This document shows positions 35,036 through 42,770 of a DNA stretch of 64,000 nt, in pieces; within the stretch, counting starts at the first letter, position 1, and each line of letters starts with the position of its first letter. Source of the stretch: an uncultured Collinsella sp. Lineage in GTDB: Bacteria; Actinomycetota; Coriobacteriia; Coriobacteriales; Coriobacteriaceae. Below the pieces are notes generated by a model, which was not told where the DNA came from, made no database searches, and was given only the letters and a program-made list of their open reading frames with translations. Location of the stretch: NCBI GenBank assembly GCA_958353395.1, contig CATWSG010000003.1, positions 1-64,000 on the forward strand, in the 5' to 3' direction. The position numbers and the translations under genes are program-made.

Positions 35036-35506
35036 GTGAAATACACCGTCGTTTGCGTTGGTAAGCTCAAAGAGCGCTTTTGGAAGGACGCGTGCGCTGA
35101 GTACACCAAACGCCTAGGTGCCTATGCCAAGGTAGATATGCGCGAAGTTGCCGATATCGATCCGGCCAAGGCGGGCGGCGTGGATGCCGCGCGCGACAAA
35201 GAAGGCGCGGCGATTCTTGCTGCTCTGCCACCGCGGGCACATGTGATTCTGCTGGCTATCGAGGGCAAGGAGCGTTCGAGCGAGGAGCTCTCGGCCCGTC
35301 TCGATGACCTCATGCTGCGAGGCAACAGCGACATCGCTTTTGTAATCGGCGGATCGGACGGCGTGAGCGATGACGTGCGCGCTCGAGCCGACGAGATGCT
35401 CAGCTTTGGACGCATTACCTTGCCGCATAACCTGGCGCGCGTGGTGCTGCTGGAGCAGGTTTACCGCGCCTGCAAGATCAGCCGTGGCGAGCCGTATCAC
35501 AAATAG
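35036..35506 (+). CDS. rlmH: 23S rRNA (pseudouridine(1915)-N3)-methyltransferase
   Basis: A SPOUT-class methyltransferase modifying pseudouridine 1915 in helix 69. The 156-aa product has the diagnostic FVIGGSDG knot loop and the invariant C-terminal block SFGRITLPHNLARVVLLEQVYRA...GEPYHK (split here), down to the final His-Lys. It starts at GTG 35036. It probably shares a transcript with the SPFH gene. Confidence 0.96.
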   Translation: MKYTVVCVGKLKERFWKDACAEYTKRLGAYAKVDMREVADIDPAKAGGVDAARDKEGAAILAALPPRAHVILLAIEGKERSSEELSARLDDLMLRGNSDIAFVIGGSDGVSDDVRARADEMLSFGRITLPHNLARVVLLEQVYRACKISRGEPYHK

Positions 35507-35579
35507 GTCGGCAATACGAAACAATGCCGTGGGACAATAGCCTTCGTTTTGAAGAGCGTGTCTGAGAGGACTATGAGAT

Positions 35580-36350
35580 ATGAAGATTGGATTTGTCGGT
35601 TTTGGCAATATGGCGAGCGCTATGGCCGATGGCTGGATCGCCGCCGGTGTGGCTGCGAGCGATATGTGCGCCTGCGCGGGCCGCTACGACGCCTTGGTTG
35701 AGCGTTGTGAGACGCGTGGGATGGTTGCCTGCTGTGATGCGGCGGAGGTTGTCGCCGCATCCGATATCGTGGTCGCTGCGGTCAAACCGTATATGATCGA
35801 GAAGGTCTTCGCTCCGCTCAAGGACGCCCTTGCCGACAAGGTTGTCCTTTCGGTTGCCTGGACGTGGGATAGCGCCAAGTGGGAACAGCTTCTGCCGGGC
35901 GTCGCGCATATCTCGACGGTGCCCAACACGCCGGTTTCGGTGGGCGAGGGCGTCATCGCCTGCGAGAAGTCCTCTACGCTCAACGGCGAGCAGCGTGCCG
36001 TGGTGCTCGACCTGCTCGGTAAGCTTGGCACCGTCGTCGAGCTCGACACGAGCCTGCTGTTTGTGGGCGGTACCGTGGGCGGTTGCGCCCCGGCATTTGT
36101 CGCCATGGCGATCGAGGCCCTGGGCGACGCGGCCGTCAAGCACGGCATTCCGCGCGCCGATGCCTATCGCATTGTGAGCCAGATGGTGCTGGGCACGGCA
36201 AAGCTGCAGCTTGCGACTGGTCAGCATCCTGCGGCGATGAAGGATGCCGTATGCTCGCCCGGCGGTGCCACCATCAAGGGCGTCGTCGCGCTCGAGGACG
36301 CTGGCATGCGCAGCGCCCTGGTCAAGGCCATCGACGCCACCCTCCAGTAA
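35580..36350 (+). CDS. proC: Pyrroline-5-carboxylate reductase
   Basis: Reduces P5C to proline with NAD(P)H, the last step of proline synthesis. The Rossmann start GFVGFGNMASAMADGW, the AVKPYMIEKV strand, the MPNTP-type motif (here VPNTPVSVGEG) and the C-terminal SPGGATIKGVVALEDAGMR signature are present. The 256-aa length is slightly short but complete. It is a single gene ending near the inverted repeat at 36363. Confidence 0.94.
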   Translation: MKIGFVGFGNMASAMADGWIAAGVAASDMCACAGRYDALVERCETRGMVACCDAAEVVAASDIVVAAVKPYMIEKVFAPLKDALADKVVLSVAWTWDSAKWEQLLPGVAHISTVPNTPVSVGEGVIACEKSSTLNGEQRAVVLDLLGKLGTVVELDTSLLFVGGTVGGCAPAFVAMAIEALGDAAVKHGIPRADAYRIVSQMVLGTAKLQLATGQHPAAMKDAVCSPGGATIKGVVALEDAGMRSALVKAIDATLQ

Positions 36351-36362
36351 AACCTGCCATTT

Positions 36363-36497
36363 AGGGACAGGTTTATTTTGACAGGTATTTCCTGCGGTTT
36401 TGTCGTATGTGAGAAAAGCGCCCCGCAACTGGCTCAATTCCAGTTGCGGGGCGCTTGCGTTTGCCCAGATAAAACCGACCAAAATAAACCTGTCCCT
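36363..36497. repeat. Nested inverted repeat with inner bidirectional terminator
   Basis: The outer arms AGGGACAGGTTTATTTTG (36363-36380) and its exact complement (36480-36497) enclose a perfect 17-bp inner hairpin (36416-36432 with 36440-36456, AAGCGCCCCGCAACTGG). The element lies between the convergent proC and the small minus-strand gene, so the inner hairpin can terminate both. The outer GGGACAG arms look like the GGGAC-bearing repeats seen elsewhere in the window. Confidence 0.85.
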
Positions 36498-36507
36498 TTT
36501 TGGCGGG

Positions 36508-36681
36508 TTAGTCCCAGGAGCCGTCTTGATCGTCCTCGGATTTGGGTCCGCGGTCGACGTAGAGCTTATGGGTGCGCTTCTCCATTACAAAGGCAAGAAT
36601 CGCAAACAGTAGGATGCCGCCGGCGAAAAGGATGGCAAAACCGGTACGGGTGCCAAACAAAAAGGAAAAAACTGCGTCCAT
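36508..36681 (-). CDS. Small single-pass membrane protein (57 aa)
   Basis: Reading the minus strand from ATG 36681 gives 57 codons: a short start (MDAVFSFLFGTRTG), one hydrophobic helix (about residues 15-34, FAILFAGGILLFAILAFVME) and a charged cytoplasmic tail with KRTHKLYVDRG and a final acidic DDQDGSWD. AGAAGG lies 6 nt upstream of the start, and TATACT near 36728 may be the -10 box. No family is recognised. Codon use fits the genome. Confidence 0.72.
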   Translation of the reverse strand: MDAVFSFLFGTRTGFAILFAGGILLFAILAFVMEKRTHKLYVDRGPKSEDDQDGSWD

Positions 36682-36792
36682 TGGGTGCCTTCTTGCGTAG
36701 TTGGGTTGGGTCGTAAACGCTCATAAGTATATACTTGCCCATACATGTACAAGGTTGCAACCTAAATGGAATGTATATCGCCGGAGGATCTA

Positions 36793-38076
36793 ATGCTTGA
36801 TATCAAGTTTGTTCGCGAGAACCCCGATGCCATCGATACCGCCATGGCTAACCGCCAGACGTCTTGGGATCGCGAGAAGTTCTTTGAACTCGACGACGAG
36901 CGCCGTGCCGTCATCACCGAGGTCGAGGAGCTCCAGGCCACGCGTAATGCCGAGTCCAAGAAGATCGGCGCCCTGATGAAGGAGGGCAAGAAGGACGAGG
37001 CCGAGGCCGCCAAGGAGGCCGTGCGCGCCGTCAACGAGAAGATCGACGGTCTGGCCGAGCGCCGCACCGCTCTCGAGCAGGAGCAGTACGACTTCATGGC
37101 TCACCTGCCCAACATCCCTTGCGAGGCCACGCCGTACGGCAAGGACGAGGACGAGAACATCGAGCGCCGTCGTTGGGGCACCCCGCGCGAGTTCGACTTC
37201 GACTTTAAGCCGCACTGGGATCTGGGCACCGACCTCGACATCCTCGACTTCGAGCGCGGCAACAAGCTCTCCGGTAGCCGCTTCACCGTTCTCGGTGGCG
37301 CCGGCGCCCGTTTGGAGCGCGCTCTCATCAACTTCTTCCTCGACACGCACACCAGCCGTGGCTTTAAGGAGTGGTGGCCGCCCATCGTCGTCAAGCGCCA
37401 GACCATGTTTGGCACGGGTCAGCTGCCCAAGTTCGAGGACGATGCCTATCATGTCTCGGGCGATAACTTCCTGATCCCCACCGCCGAGGTCGTGCTTACC
37501 AACCTGCACGCCGGCGAGGTTCTCGATGCTGATACCCTGCCGCGCCGCTACACCGCCTTCACCCCCTGCTTCCGTGAGGAGGCCGGCTCCGCTGGTCGCG
37601 ACACCCGTGGCATCATCCGCCAGCACGAGTTCGACAAGGTCGAGATGGTCAAGTTTGCCAAGCCGGAGGAGTCCGACGAGGAGCTCGAGAGCATGACCGC
37701 CGAGGCCGAGTACCTGCTGCAGCAGCTGGGCCTTCCGTATCGCGTGATTAGCCTGTGCACCGGCGACCTTGGCTTCTCTGCCCGTCAGACCTACGACATC
37801 GAAGTCTGGCTGCCGAGCTACAACGCTTACAAGGAGATCAGCTCCTGCTCCAACTGCGGCGACTTCCAGGCCCGTCGCGCCAATATCAAGTATCGCGACT
37901 CCGAGAACTTCAAGGGTTCGCGCTACCTGCACACCCTCAACGGTTCCGGTCTGCCGGCTGGCCGTACCATGGCCGCCATTCTGGAGAACTACCAGAACGC
38001 CGACGGCACCATCACGATCCCCGAGGTTCTTCGTCCCTACATGGGTGGCCTCGAGAAGATCGAGCCGGTTGCGTAG
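36793..38076 (+). CDS. serS: Serine--tRNA ligase
   Basis: A class II aaRS charging tRNA-Ser. The N-terminal coiled-coil arm spans about residues 28-105. The class II core follows, with motif 2 FREEAGSAGRDTRGIIRQHEFDKVE and motif 3 near LNGSGLPAGRTMAAILENYQ. The start is ATG 36793 (MLDIKFVRENPD), 5 nt after GGAGGA; the in-frame ATG at 36766 is rejected. It has 427 aa, normal for SerRS. Confidence 0.97.
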   Translation: MLDIKFVRENPDAIDTAMANRQTSWDREKFFELDDERRAVITEVEELQATRNAESKKIGALMKEGKKDEAEAAKEAVRAVNEKIDGLAERRTALEQEQYDFMAHLPNIPCEATPYGKDEDENIERRRWGTPREFDFDFKPHWDLGTDLDILDFERGNKLSGSRFTVLGGAGARLERALINFFLDTHTSRGFKEWWPPIVVKRQTMFGTGQLPKFEDDAYHVSGDNFLIPTAEVVLTNLHAGEVLDADTLPRRYTAFTPCFREEAGSAGRDTRGIIRQHEFDKVEMVKFAKPEESDEELESMTAEAEYLLQQLGLPYRVISLCTGDLGFSARQTYDIEVWLPSYNAYKEISSCSNCGDFQARRANIKYRDSENFKGSRYLHTLNGSGLPAGRTMAAILENYQNADGTITIPEVLRPYMGGLEKIEPVA

Positions 38077-38098
38077 GTTGGCTGCATAAACGATTTGC

Positions 38099-38128
38099 AA
38101 GGGCGCTCCTTTCCGGGGCGCCCTTTTT
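38099..38128 (+). terminator. Intrinsic terminator of serS
   Basis: AAGGGCGC (38099-38106) pairs with GCGCCCTT (38118-38125), with a TTTTT tail. Confidence 0.9.
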
Positions 38129-38249
38129 GTGCGCAAAGCCTTACCATATCGCGCGGACAGCTCAATAGAAAATACACGAACAAACGTTCTGTATACAGCA
38201 ATCTACCTGTTATGCTTTTGTTAGATAGAAGCGAGAGGAAGGGGATGCG

Positions 38250-38627
38250 ATGGAGCTGTTTGATGATCGGGTGGTTTTGTTTGAGAGCGACGAGGGCGGG
38301 GAGTACCTGCTTGTAGCGTGTGAGCCGTCTGGCATGGGCGGCCTGGTGGTTCGACAGACGAGCGAGGGTCCGTTGACACAATGGTGCTTTGAGGAGTCGC
38401 CGCATGTGGTCGAGACCTTTGTGACGCACGAGGGACTTGTGGCGCTGGAGCACTTCTATGGAGTTGGGACTTCCAACCAGGTCGCGCGCATGCTGAGCAT
38501 CTCGTTTGTCGATTATGATTGTGCCCAGCGGGTGAGATCGCTCCTGAGGGAACTTGATGCTAAGTTCGACGTGATCGAAAAGCCAATCGATCGTACGGGG
38601 AACGGCGGTATATGCGGAGCAGCGTGA
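38250..38627 (+). CDS. Hypothetical protein (125 aa)
   Basis: No family is recognised. The product is soluble with alternating strands in the first half (VVLFESDEGGEYLLVACE, GGLVVRQT) and a helical C-terminal part (AQRVRSLLRELDAKFDVIE). A good AGGAAGGGG site precedes ATG 38250, and codon use matches neighbouring genes, so it is probably real. It stands alone between the serS terminator and the tRNA-Arg cluster. Confidence 0.65.
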   Translation: MELFDDRVVLFESDEGGEYLLVACEPSGMGGLVVRQTSEGPLTQWCFEESPHVVETFVTHEGLVALEHFYGVGTSNQVARMLSISFVDYDCAQRVRSLLRELDAKFDVIEKPIDRTGNGGICGAA

Positions 38628-38663
38628 CAAAACTGCGTTCCACAAAAAAGTTTGAGATTGTGC

Positions 38664-38695
38664 TTGACTCCAATAAGCTAAAGTGGTTTTATATG
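38664..38695 (+). promoter_or_regulatory. Promoter of first tRNA-Arg
   Basis: TTGACT (38664-38669), with TTTATA (38688-38693, 18-bp spacer) or TATATG (38690-38695) as the -10 box. Spacing is less regular than for copies 2 and 3. Confidence 0.55.
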
Positions 38696-38704
38696 TCTTG
38701 CGCT

Positions 38705-38781
38705 GCGGCGTTACCTCAGCTGGATAGAGGGTCTGACTACGAATCAGAACGTCATAGGTTCGAATCCTATACGCCGCACCA
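38705..38781 (+). tRNA. tRNA-Arg (ACG), copy 1
   Basis: Acceptor GCGGCGT/ACGCCGC, anticodon stem TCTGA/TCAGA with loop CTACGAA (anticodon ACG, read as ICG), T arm ATAGG-TTCGAAT-CCTAT, encoded CCA. It is identical to the other two copies. Confidence 0.96.
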
Positions 38782-39054
38782 ATTGAGTTTTAAGCCTCCG
38801 GAAACGGGGGCTTTTCCTTTACGGGGGCATTGCGGAGATTCGAACCTCGTTCGAGGCGCGAGCGTCAAGAAAACGCGGAGCGTTTTTAGCGAGCGGGCGA
38901 GTCCGCCGGCAGGCGGGCGAAGCCGGTGCGGATCCGCGCAGCGGATGCGCGGAATCCTATACGCCGCACCAATTGAAATCGAAAGCCTCCGGCAACGGGG
39001 GCTTTTCTTTTATGCCACCGCTGCATGGATTCGAACCTCGGTCGAGGCGCGAGC
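38782..39054 (+). repeat. tRNA-linked repeat element, Arg copy 1
   Basis: Order: terminator (about 38793-38817), antisense T-arm match GATTCGAACCT (38837-38847), GC-rich core (about 38859-38939), a duplicated tRNA 3' end with CCA (38952-38971), a second terminator (about 38981-39009) and a second antisense T-arm (39027-39038). The second round breaks off after GGCGCGAGC near 39054. The core is nearly identical to that behind tRNA-Leu. Confidence 0.85.
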
Positions 39055-39094
39055 ATCTTAATCATCACTTCGTAAAATTTTTCCAAATTGTCGC

Positions 39095-39123
39095 TTGACC
39101 CATCGAGGGGTCACGTGCATAAT
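39095..39123 (+). promoter_or_regulatory. Promoter of second tRNA-Arg
   Basis: TTGACC (39095-39100), 17-bp spacer, CATAAT (39118-39123). Confidence 0.75.
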
Positions 39124-39135
39124 AATCCGTGCGTT

Positions 39136-39212
39136 GCGGCGTTACCTCAGCTGGATAGAGGGTCTGACTACGAATCAGAACGTCATAGGTTCGAATCCTA
39201 TACGCCGCACCA
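39136..39212 (+). tRNA. tRNA-Arg (ACG), copy 2
   Basis: Same 77-nt sequence as copy 1, with its own promoter. The start is 431 bp after the start of copy 1. Confidence 0.96.
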
Positions 39213-39446
39213 ATTGAGTTTTAAGCCTCCGGAAACGGGGGCTTTTCCTTTACGGGGGCATTGCGGAGATTCGAACCTCGTTCGAGGCGCGAGCGTCAAG
39301 AAAACGCGGAGCGTTTTTAGCGAGCGGGCGAGTCCGCCGGCAGGCGGGCGAAGCCGGTGCGGATCCGCGCAGCGGATGCGCGGAATCCTATACGCCGCAC
39401 CAATTGAATTTTAAAGCCTCCGGTAACGGAGGCTTTTCTTATATCG
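39213..39446 (+). repeat. tRNA-linked repeat element, Arg copy 2
   Basis: Identical to the first element from the tRNA through the antisense T-arm (39268-39278), core (about 39290-39370) and duplicated tRNA 3' end (39383-39402). A second terminator follows (AAGCCTCCGGTAACGGAGGC then TTTTC, about 39415-39440), but there is no second antisense segment. Confidence 0.85.
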
Positions 39447-39519
39447 CGATGCGTCGAAGATCGCATCAAGTGGTCAAAATGAGTAAAAATCAAATTCAAT
39501 AACTTTTTTTGAAAAACGC

Positions 39520-39548
39520 TTGACCTTTATTCAGTCCATGTGCATAAT
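39520..39548 (+). promoter_or_regulatory. Promoter of third tRNA-Arg
   Basis: TTGACC (39520-39525), 17-bp spacer, CATAAT (39543-39548), the same pattern as copy 2 but with a different spacer. Confidence 0.75.
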
Positions 39549-39560
39549 AATCAACAAGTC

Positions 39561-39637
39561 GCGGCGTTACCTCAGCTGGATAGAGGGTCTGACTACGAAT
39601 CAGAACGTCATAGGTTCGAATCCTATACGCCGCACCA
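39561..39637 (+). tRNA. tRNA-Arg (ACG), copy 3
   Basis: Third identical 77-nt gene, starting 425 bp after copy 2, with its own promoter and encoded CCA. Confidence 0.96.
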
Positions 39638-39915
39638 TTTGAGATTAAAGCTCCCGGCAACGGGGGCTTTTCTTTTATGTAAGCAATGCATGGATTCGAA
39701 CCTCGGTCGAGGCGCGGGCGTGAAGAAAACGCGGAGCGTTTTTAGCCCGCGGGCGAGCGCGCCGGTAGGCGGGCGAAGCCGGTGCGGATCCGCGCAGCGG
39801 ATGCGCGGAATCCTATACGCCGCACCATTTGAGATTAAAGCTCCCGGCAACGGGGGCTTTTCTTTTACGTAAGCACTGCATGGATTCGAACCTCGGTCGA
39901 GGCGCGGGCGTGAAG
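39638..39915 (+). repeat. tRNA-linked repeat element, Arg copy 3
   Basis: Same order, with more divergence: terminator, antisense T-arm GGATTCGAACCT (39692-39703), core (about 39714-39795, with CGTGAAG in place of CGTCAAG and several changes), duplicated tRNA 3' end (39808-39827), second terminator, second antisense T-arm (39892-39903) and a truncated core start (GGCGTGAAG) near 39915. Confidence 0.85.
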
Positions 39916-40012
39916 CGGACGATTTCTTATCGACTCGTGTAAGATTCCGAGTAGGTATCGCGGCCTATCCGCGACCGCTCCTTCTCTAGACGACCGATCA
40001 GGGTGATATTTC

Positions 40013-42454
40013 GTGGCAGAGCGTCCGACATACAAGCTCAGGTTTCTCGATCCCAAGAAGCGCTTTCCGGCGATGCCCGAGCAGCCTGCGGGACGCTCAT
40101 ATGGCGTGGTCTGGAAACTCTTTGGCGAGGATCAGCATGAATCTTGTTATGTCGTCGAGTTCGTTGGCAAAAGTCATGTGTCGCTTTTGGGCTACGTAAG
40201 CGTTTCGGGTGAGGTGTACAAGGTGGACCGCCCCGTTAGCGAGGCTCCGCTGCCCAACGATCCCGACATGGAGCTGGTCCTTGACGAGTCGGATTCCAGT
40301 ATTGGTGAGATTATGGTAAGGGAAGCCAGCGGTGCAATGCGCGCGTGCGCGCGAACTGCCGGCTCTCCCGAAGGCCCCATGCGCGAGCAGTCCGACCACG
40401 AGACATGGAATTCGACCCGCGCCCTTCCTTACGGCGAGTTCATGGCCTCGATGTTCTTGCGCTACGTGATATTTGCCAACTCCGAAAGCGCTATTGCGAA
40501 CACGGCGGGCGTCGACGGTCTCGATGCGGACATGCAAAACGTTGTCGACAAAATAAAGCTCGTAAAGTTGCCCGAGCCGGTCGAGGTGTTTTTGGGCTTT
40601 AACACGGCACCGCTACCTGACGCTATCGAGACGCTGCTTTACCGCGTTGACCATGCCGAGAATCCGAGTGGTATCGAGCGTTATGCGGCCGCCCTTATGA
40701 GCGAAATTGACTTGCCCCGACTGCGCACCATCGCCGCCAAGTCCGAGATGAGCCTGGCTCGCATCGATCGCTCAAAGCTTTTCTATCTCAATTTTGATCG
40801 TAACCTGCTGGACCAGGACGAGATTGACATGCTGCTCGCCATCGAGTGCCGTCTCAACCGCCTCTCCGGCATCCTCGAGCGCATCGGGGCCGGATTGGCC
40901 CCTGCGGCATCCTCGCCGAGCCTTGAGGGCTGCGCGCTCTTTGATGCGTGGCATATCGCCAAGACGACCAACGGTGTTCCCCGACTGCTCGATACGGCCT
41001 CGAGCGATAACCCGTGGGGCAAACCGGGTACGGTGGCTTGCCAGCCGGGCGGTGAGTGGGATGTGCGTACCCGCTTCGCGCGTATTGTCGAGGCGCTTAA
41101 CGTGGTCACACGGCTCGACTATACCTATCGGGCAAACGTTGCCGAGGGGATTATGCTCGTTCGGTTTGGGCAGTCTGTCGTGGATGCCATGCCGCAACGT
41201 GAATACGACGCTCAAGATGACGCCTGGCGCGAGCTGGACGAGGACACGCGCGCGGTCTGGGCCGCGGAACACGATGCGCGCGTGGCACTCACGCTTGCGG
41301 CAGCGTGTTTTGCCGCGGGCACCTGCATCACGCGCTGCTATGTGCAGATTGCTGCTCCCGACAGTGAGCAGGGCGAGCGCGTTGTCGCAACGTATTTCTT
41401 TGGGCGCGCGGCCTATCTGGCCGATTGCGTGCCTGTCGCCAAGGATCTTGAGAGCATGGACATGGACGATATGCCGTGCAAGCGTGTGCTTGAGGCGTAT
41501 GAGTCAACCGCTCCGGAGACGATTGAGCCTGCGGAGGTTCATGCTCGTCCGCGTGATGACCATCGCACGCTGCCGCCGGCGCTGCGCGATCTGCTGCTTG
41601 CCGATACGGCTGACGAGTTGGAGGTCATGGAAGAGAACGACGACCCATACGTGGCCCGTGTTGTTGAATTGCGCGAGCAGGCAAAAGTCGACCGTACAGG
41701 TGCTTTTGAAGGCTTTTCTCGTCTTGTCGAGGAGTTGGAGGCTAAGTGCGCCGTCGCCGAGCTTTTGGCGACAGGTCCGGTTCAAACGCAGTTTTGCGAT
41801 AACCAGCTGGTGCGCATGGTGCTACCGGTGTTGGAAGAAGACCGCTCTGTGCGAATCCTTCGTGCGCCCGATGCGCTGTACTTTGCCCAGCACGAGATCT
41901 GCAGCTTTTACGCCGAGCAAGAGGACTTTGAACGAGCACTGCCCGAGGTGCGCCATCTTTACGATCTGGCACGCTCGTCCATGCAATCGCACTTTGCGCT
42001 CATCAACGTGCTTGCGCGTCTGGAGCGCTTTGACGAGATTATCGAGGTGGCGCGCCACGGCCTACGTATTGCCAGCGATCGTTCTGCAATCGGCTACCTG
42101 TTCTATCGCTTGGCGTTTGCCTATTGGAATTGCGATCAGCTCGACCTGGCGCTGGCTTGTTACCGTCTGGTGCCGCGCGGCGAGGAGTCGGGCAGTAGCG
42201 CGCTGGAAGAAATGCAGGGCCTTATGAATGAGATGGGCGTCAGCGAGCCTCCGACGTTCGAGGAGGCGGTCGAGACCATCCGCAAGGCTGGACTCGAGCT
42301 GCCGCCAGTGTCCGCCGTGACGAATCAGCTGGCAGATGCCGCTGTGCAACTGGTCGACAACGGCTTCTTTTTCCTGGCACGCGGTTGCATCTTCCAAATG
42401 TGGCGCACCATGGGCAACGACGAGCTCGGCTCCCTCAACCGCTCGCTGGGGTAG
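40013..42454 (+). CDS. Large hypothetical protein with TPR-like C-terminal region
   Basis: 813 aa, no signal peptide or membrane segment, no family recognised. The first 150 residues are beta-rich (SYGVVWKLF, CYVVEFVGKSHVSLLGYVSVSGEVYKV). The middle is helical. Residues about 610-720 contain tetratricopeptide-like helix pairs (FYAEQEDFERALPEVRHLY, ALINVLARLERFDEIIEVA, LAFAYWNCDQLDLALACYR). The start is GTG 40013 with AGGGTGAT upstream. It is a single gene beside the tRNA-Arg cluster. A scaffold or regulatory role is possible but not shown. Confidence 0.75.
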   Translation: MAERPTYKLRFLDPKKRFPAMPEQPAGRSYGVVWKLFGEDQHESCYVVEFVGKSHVSLLGYVSVSGEVYKVDRPVSEAPLPNDPDMELVLDESDSSIGEIMVREASGAMRACARTAGSPEGPMREQSDHETWNSTRALPYGEFMASMFLRYVIFANSESAIANTAGVDGLDADMQNVVDKIKLVKLPEPVEVFLGFNTAPLPDAIETLLYRVDHAENPSGIERYAAALMSEIDLPRLRTIAAKSEMSLARIDRSKLFYLNFDRNLLDQDEIDMLLAIECRLNRLSGILERIGAGLAPAASSPSLEGCALFDAWHIAKTTNGVPRLLDTASSDNPWGKPGTVACQPGGEWDVRTRFARIVEALNVVTRLDYTYRANVAEGIMLVRFGQSVVDAMPQREYDAQDDAWRELDEDTRAVWAAEHDARVALTLAAACFAAGTCITRCYVQIAAPDSEQGERVVATYFFGRAAYLADCVPVAKDLESMDMDDMPCKRVLEAYESTAPETIEPAEVHARPRDDHRTLPPALRDLLLADTADELEVMEENDDPYVARVVELREQAKVDRTGAFEGFSRLVEELEAKCAVAELLATGPVQTQFCDNQLVRMVLPVLEEDRSVRILRAPDALYFAQHEICSFYAEQEDFERALPEVRHLYDLARSSMQSHFALINVLARLERFDEIIEVARHGLRIASDRSAIGYLFYRLAFAYWNCDQLDLALACYRLVPRGEESGSSALEEMQGLMNEMGVSEPPTFEEAVETIRKAGLELPPVSAVTNQLADAAVQLVDNGFFFLARGCIFQMWRTMGNDELGSLNRSLG

Positions 42455-42503
42455 GCGAAGCCTCCAAGGAGGAAAGGATGCTAGGCAATTAGAAAATTTC
42501 CTC

Positions 42504-42532
42504 TTGCCCATCCTTGGCTGTTTGGTTACTAT
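42504..42532 (+). promoter_or_regulatory. tRNA-Ser promoter
   Basis: TTGCCC (42504-42509), 17-bp spacer, TACTAT (42527-42532). Confidence 0.7.
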
Positions 42533-42546
42533 AGAACGGCTGTTAC

Positions 42547-42637
42547 GGAGAGCTGACCGAGAGGCCGAAGGTGCTCGCCTGCTAAGCGAGTATGCCCCAA
42601 AAGGGCATCTGGGGTTCGAATCCCCAGCTCTCCGCCA
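42547..42637 (+). tRNA. tRNA-Ser (GCT)
   Basis: A 91-nt class II tRNA: acceptor GGAGAGC/GCTCTCC, anticodon stem CTCGC/GCGAG with loop CTGCTAA (GCT, reading AGC/AGU), long variable arm TATGCCCCAAAAGGGCAT, T arm TGGGG-TTCGAAT-CCCCA, discriminator G and encoded CCA. Confidence 0.96.
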
Positions 42638-42651
42638 GTTTAACCTTAAAG

Positions 42652-42677
42652 AAGGGTCCCATCGGGGGCCCTTTTTT
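42652..42677 (+). terminator. tRNA-Ser terminator
   Basis: AAGGGTCCC pairs with GGGGGCCCTT around an ATC-containing loop and runs into TTTTTT. Confidence 0.8.
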
Positions 42678-42691
42678 ATTATCGAGAAAGG

Positions 42692-42712
42692 GCGCTGGGG
42701 ATTCGAACCCTC
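42692..42712 (+). repeat. Antisense T-arm copy after tRNA-Ser
   Basis: CTGGGGATTCGAACCC (about 42695-42710) is the exact reverse complement of 16 nt of the tRNA-Ser T arm. It is placed just beyond the tRNA terminator, as after the Leu and Arg tRNAs, but without the GC-rich core or a duplicated 3' end. Confidence 0.75.
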
Positions 42713-42746
42713 AAAAAAAGGAGGCATCCTTTCGGACACCTCCTTT
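42713..42746 (-). terminator. Terminator of the D,D-carboxypeptidase gene
   Basis: On the minus strand, AAAGGAGG (plus 42739-42746) pairs with CCTCCTTT (plus 42717-42724) and continues into a T run. Confidence 0.82.
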
Positions 42747-42770
42747 CAGCGAGTGTATTGTTCTTCGACC

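Noticed and set aside
39736..39827. Additional tRNA genes at the duplicated 3' ends (also 33956, 38952, 39383)
   Set aside because: Only the T-stem 3' half, acceptor 3' half and CCA are duplicated; there is no D arm or anticodon arm.
38612..39872. ORFs of about 108-149 aa covering the tRNA-Arg genes and their elements
   Set aside because: They translate tRNA genes, terminators and the repeated core; similarity between them comes from the DNA repeats, and none has a ribosome site.
33698..42637. CRISPR array in the repeated tRNA region
   Set aside because: The repeats are tRNA genes, terminators and a GC-rich core with unequal spacing; there are no uniform repeat-spacer units and no cas genes.
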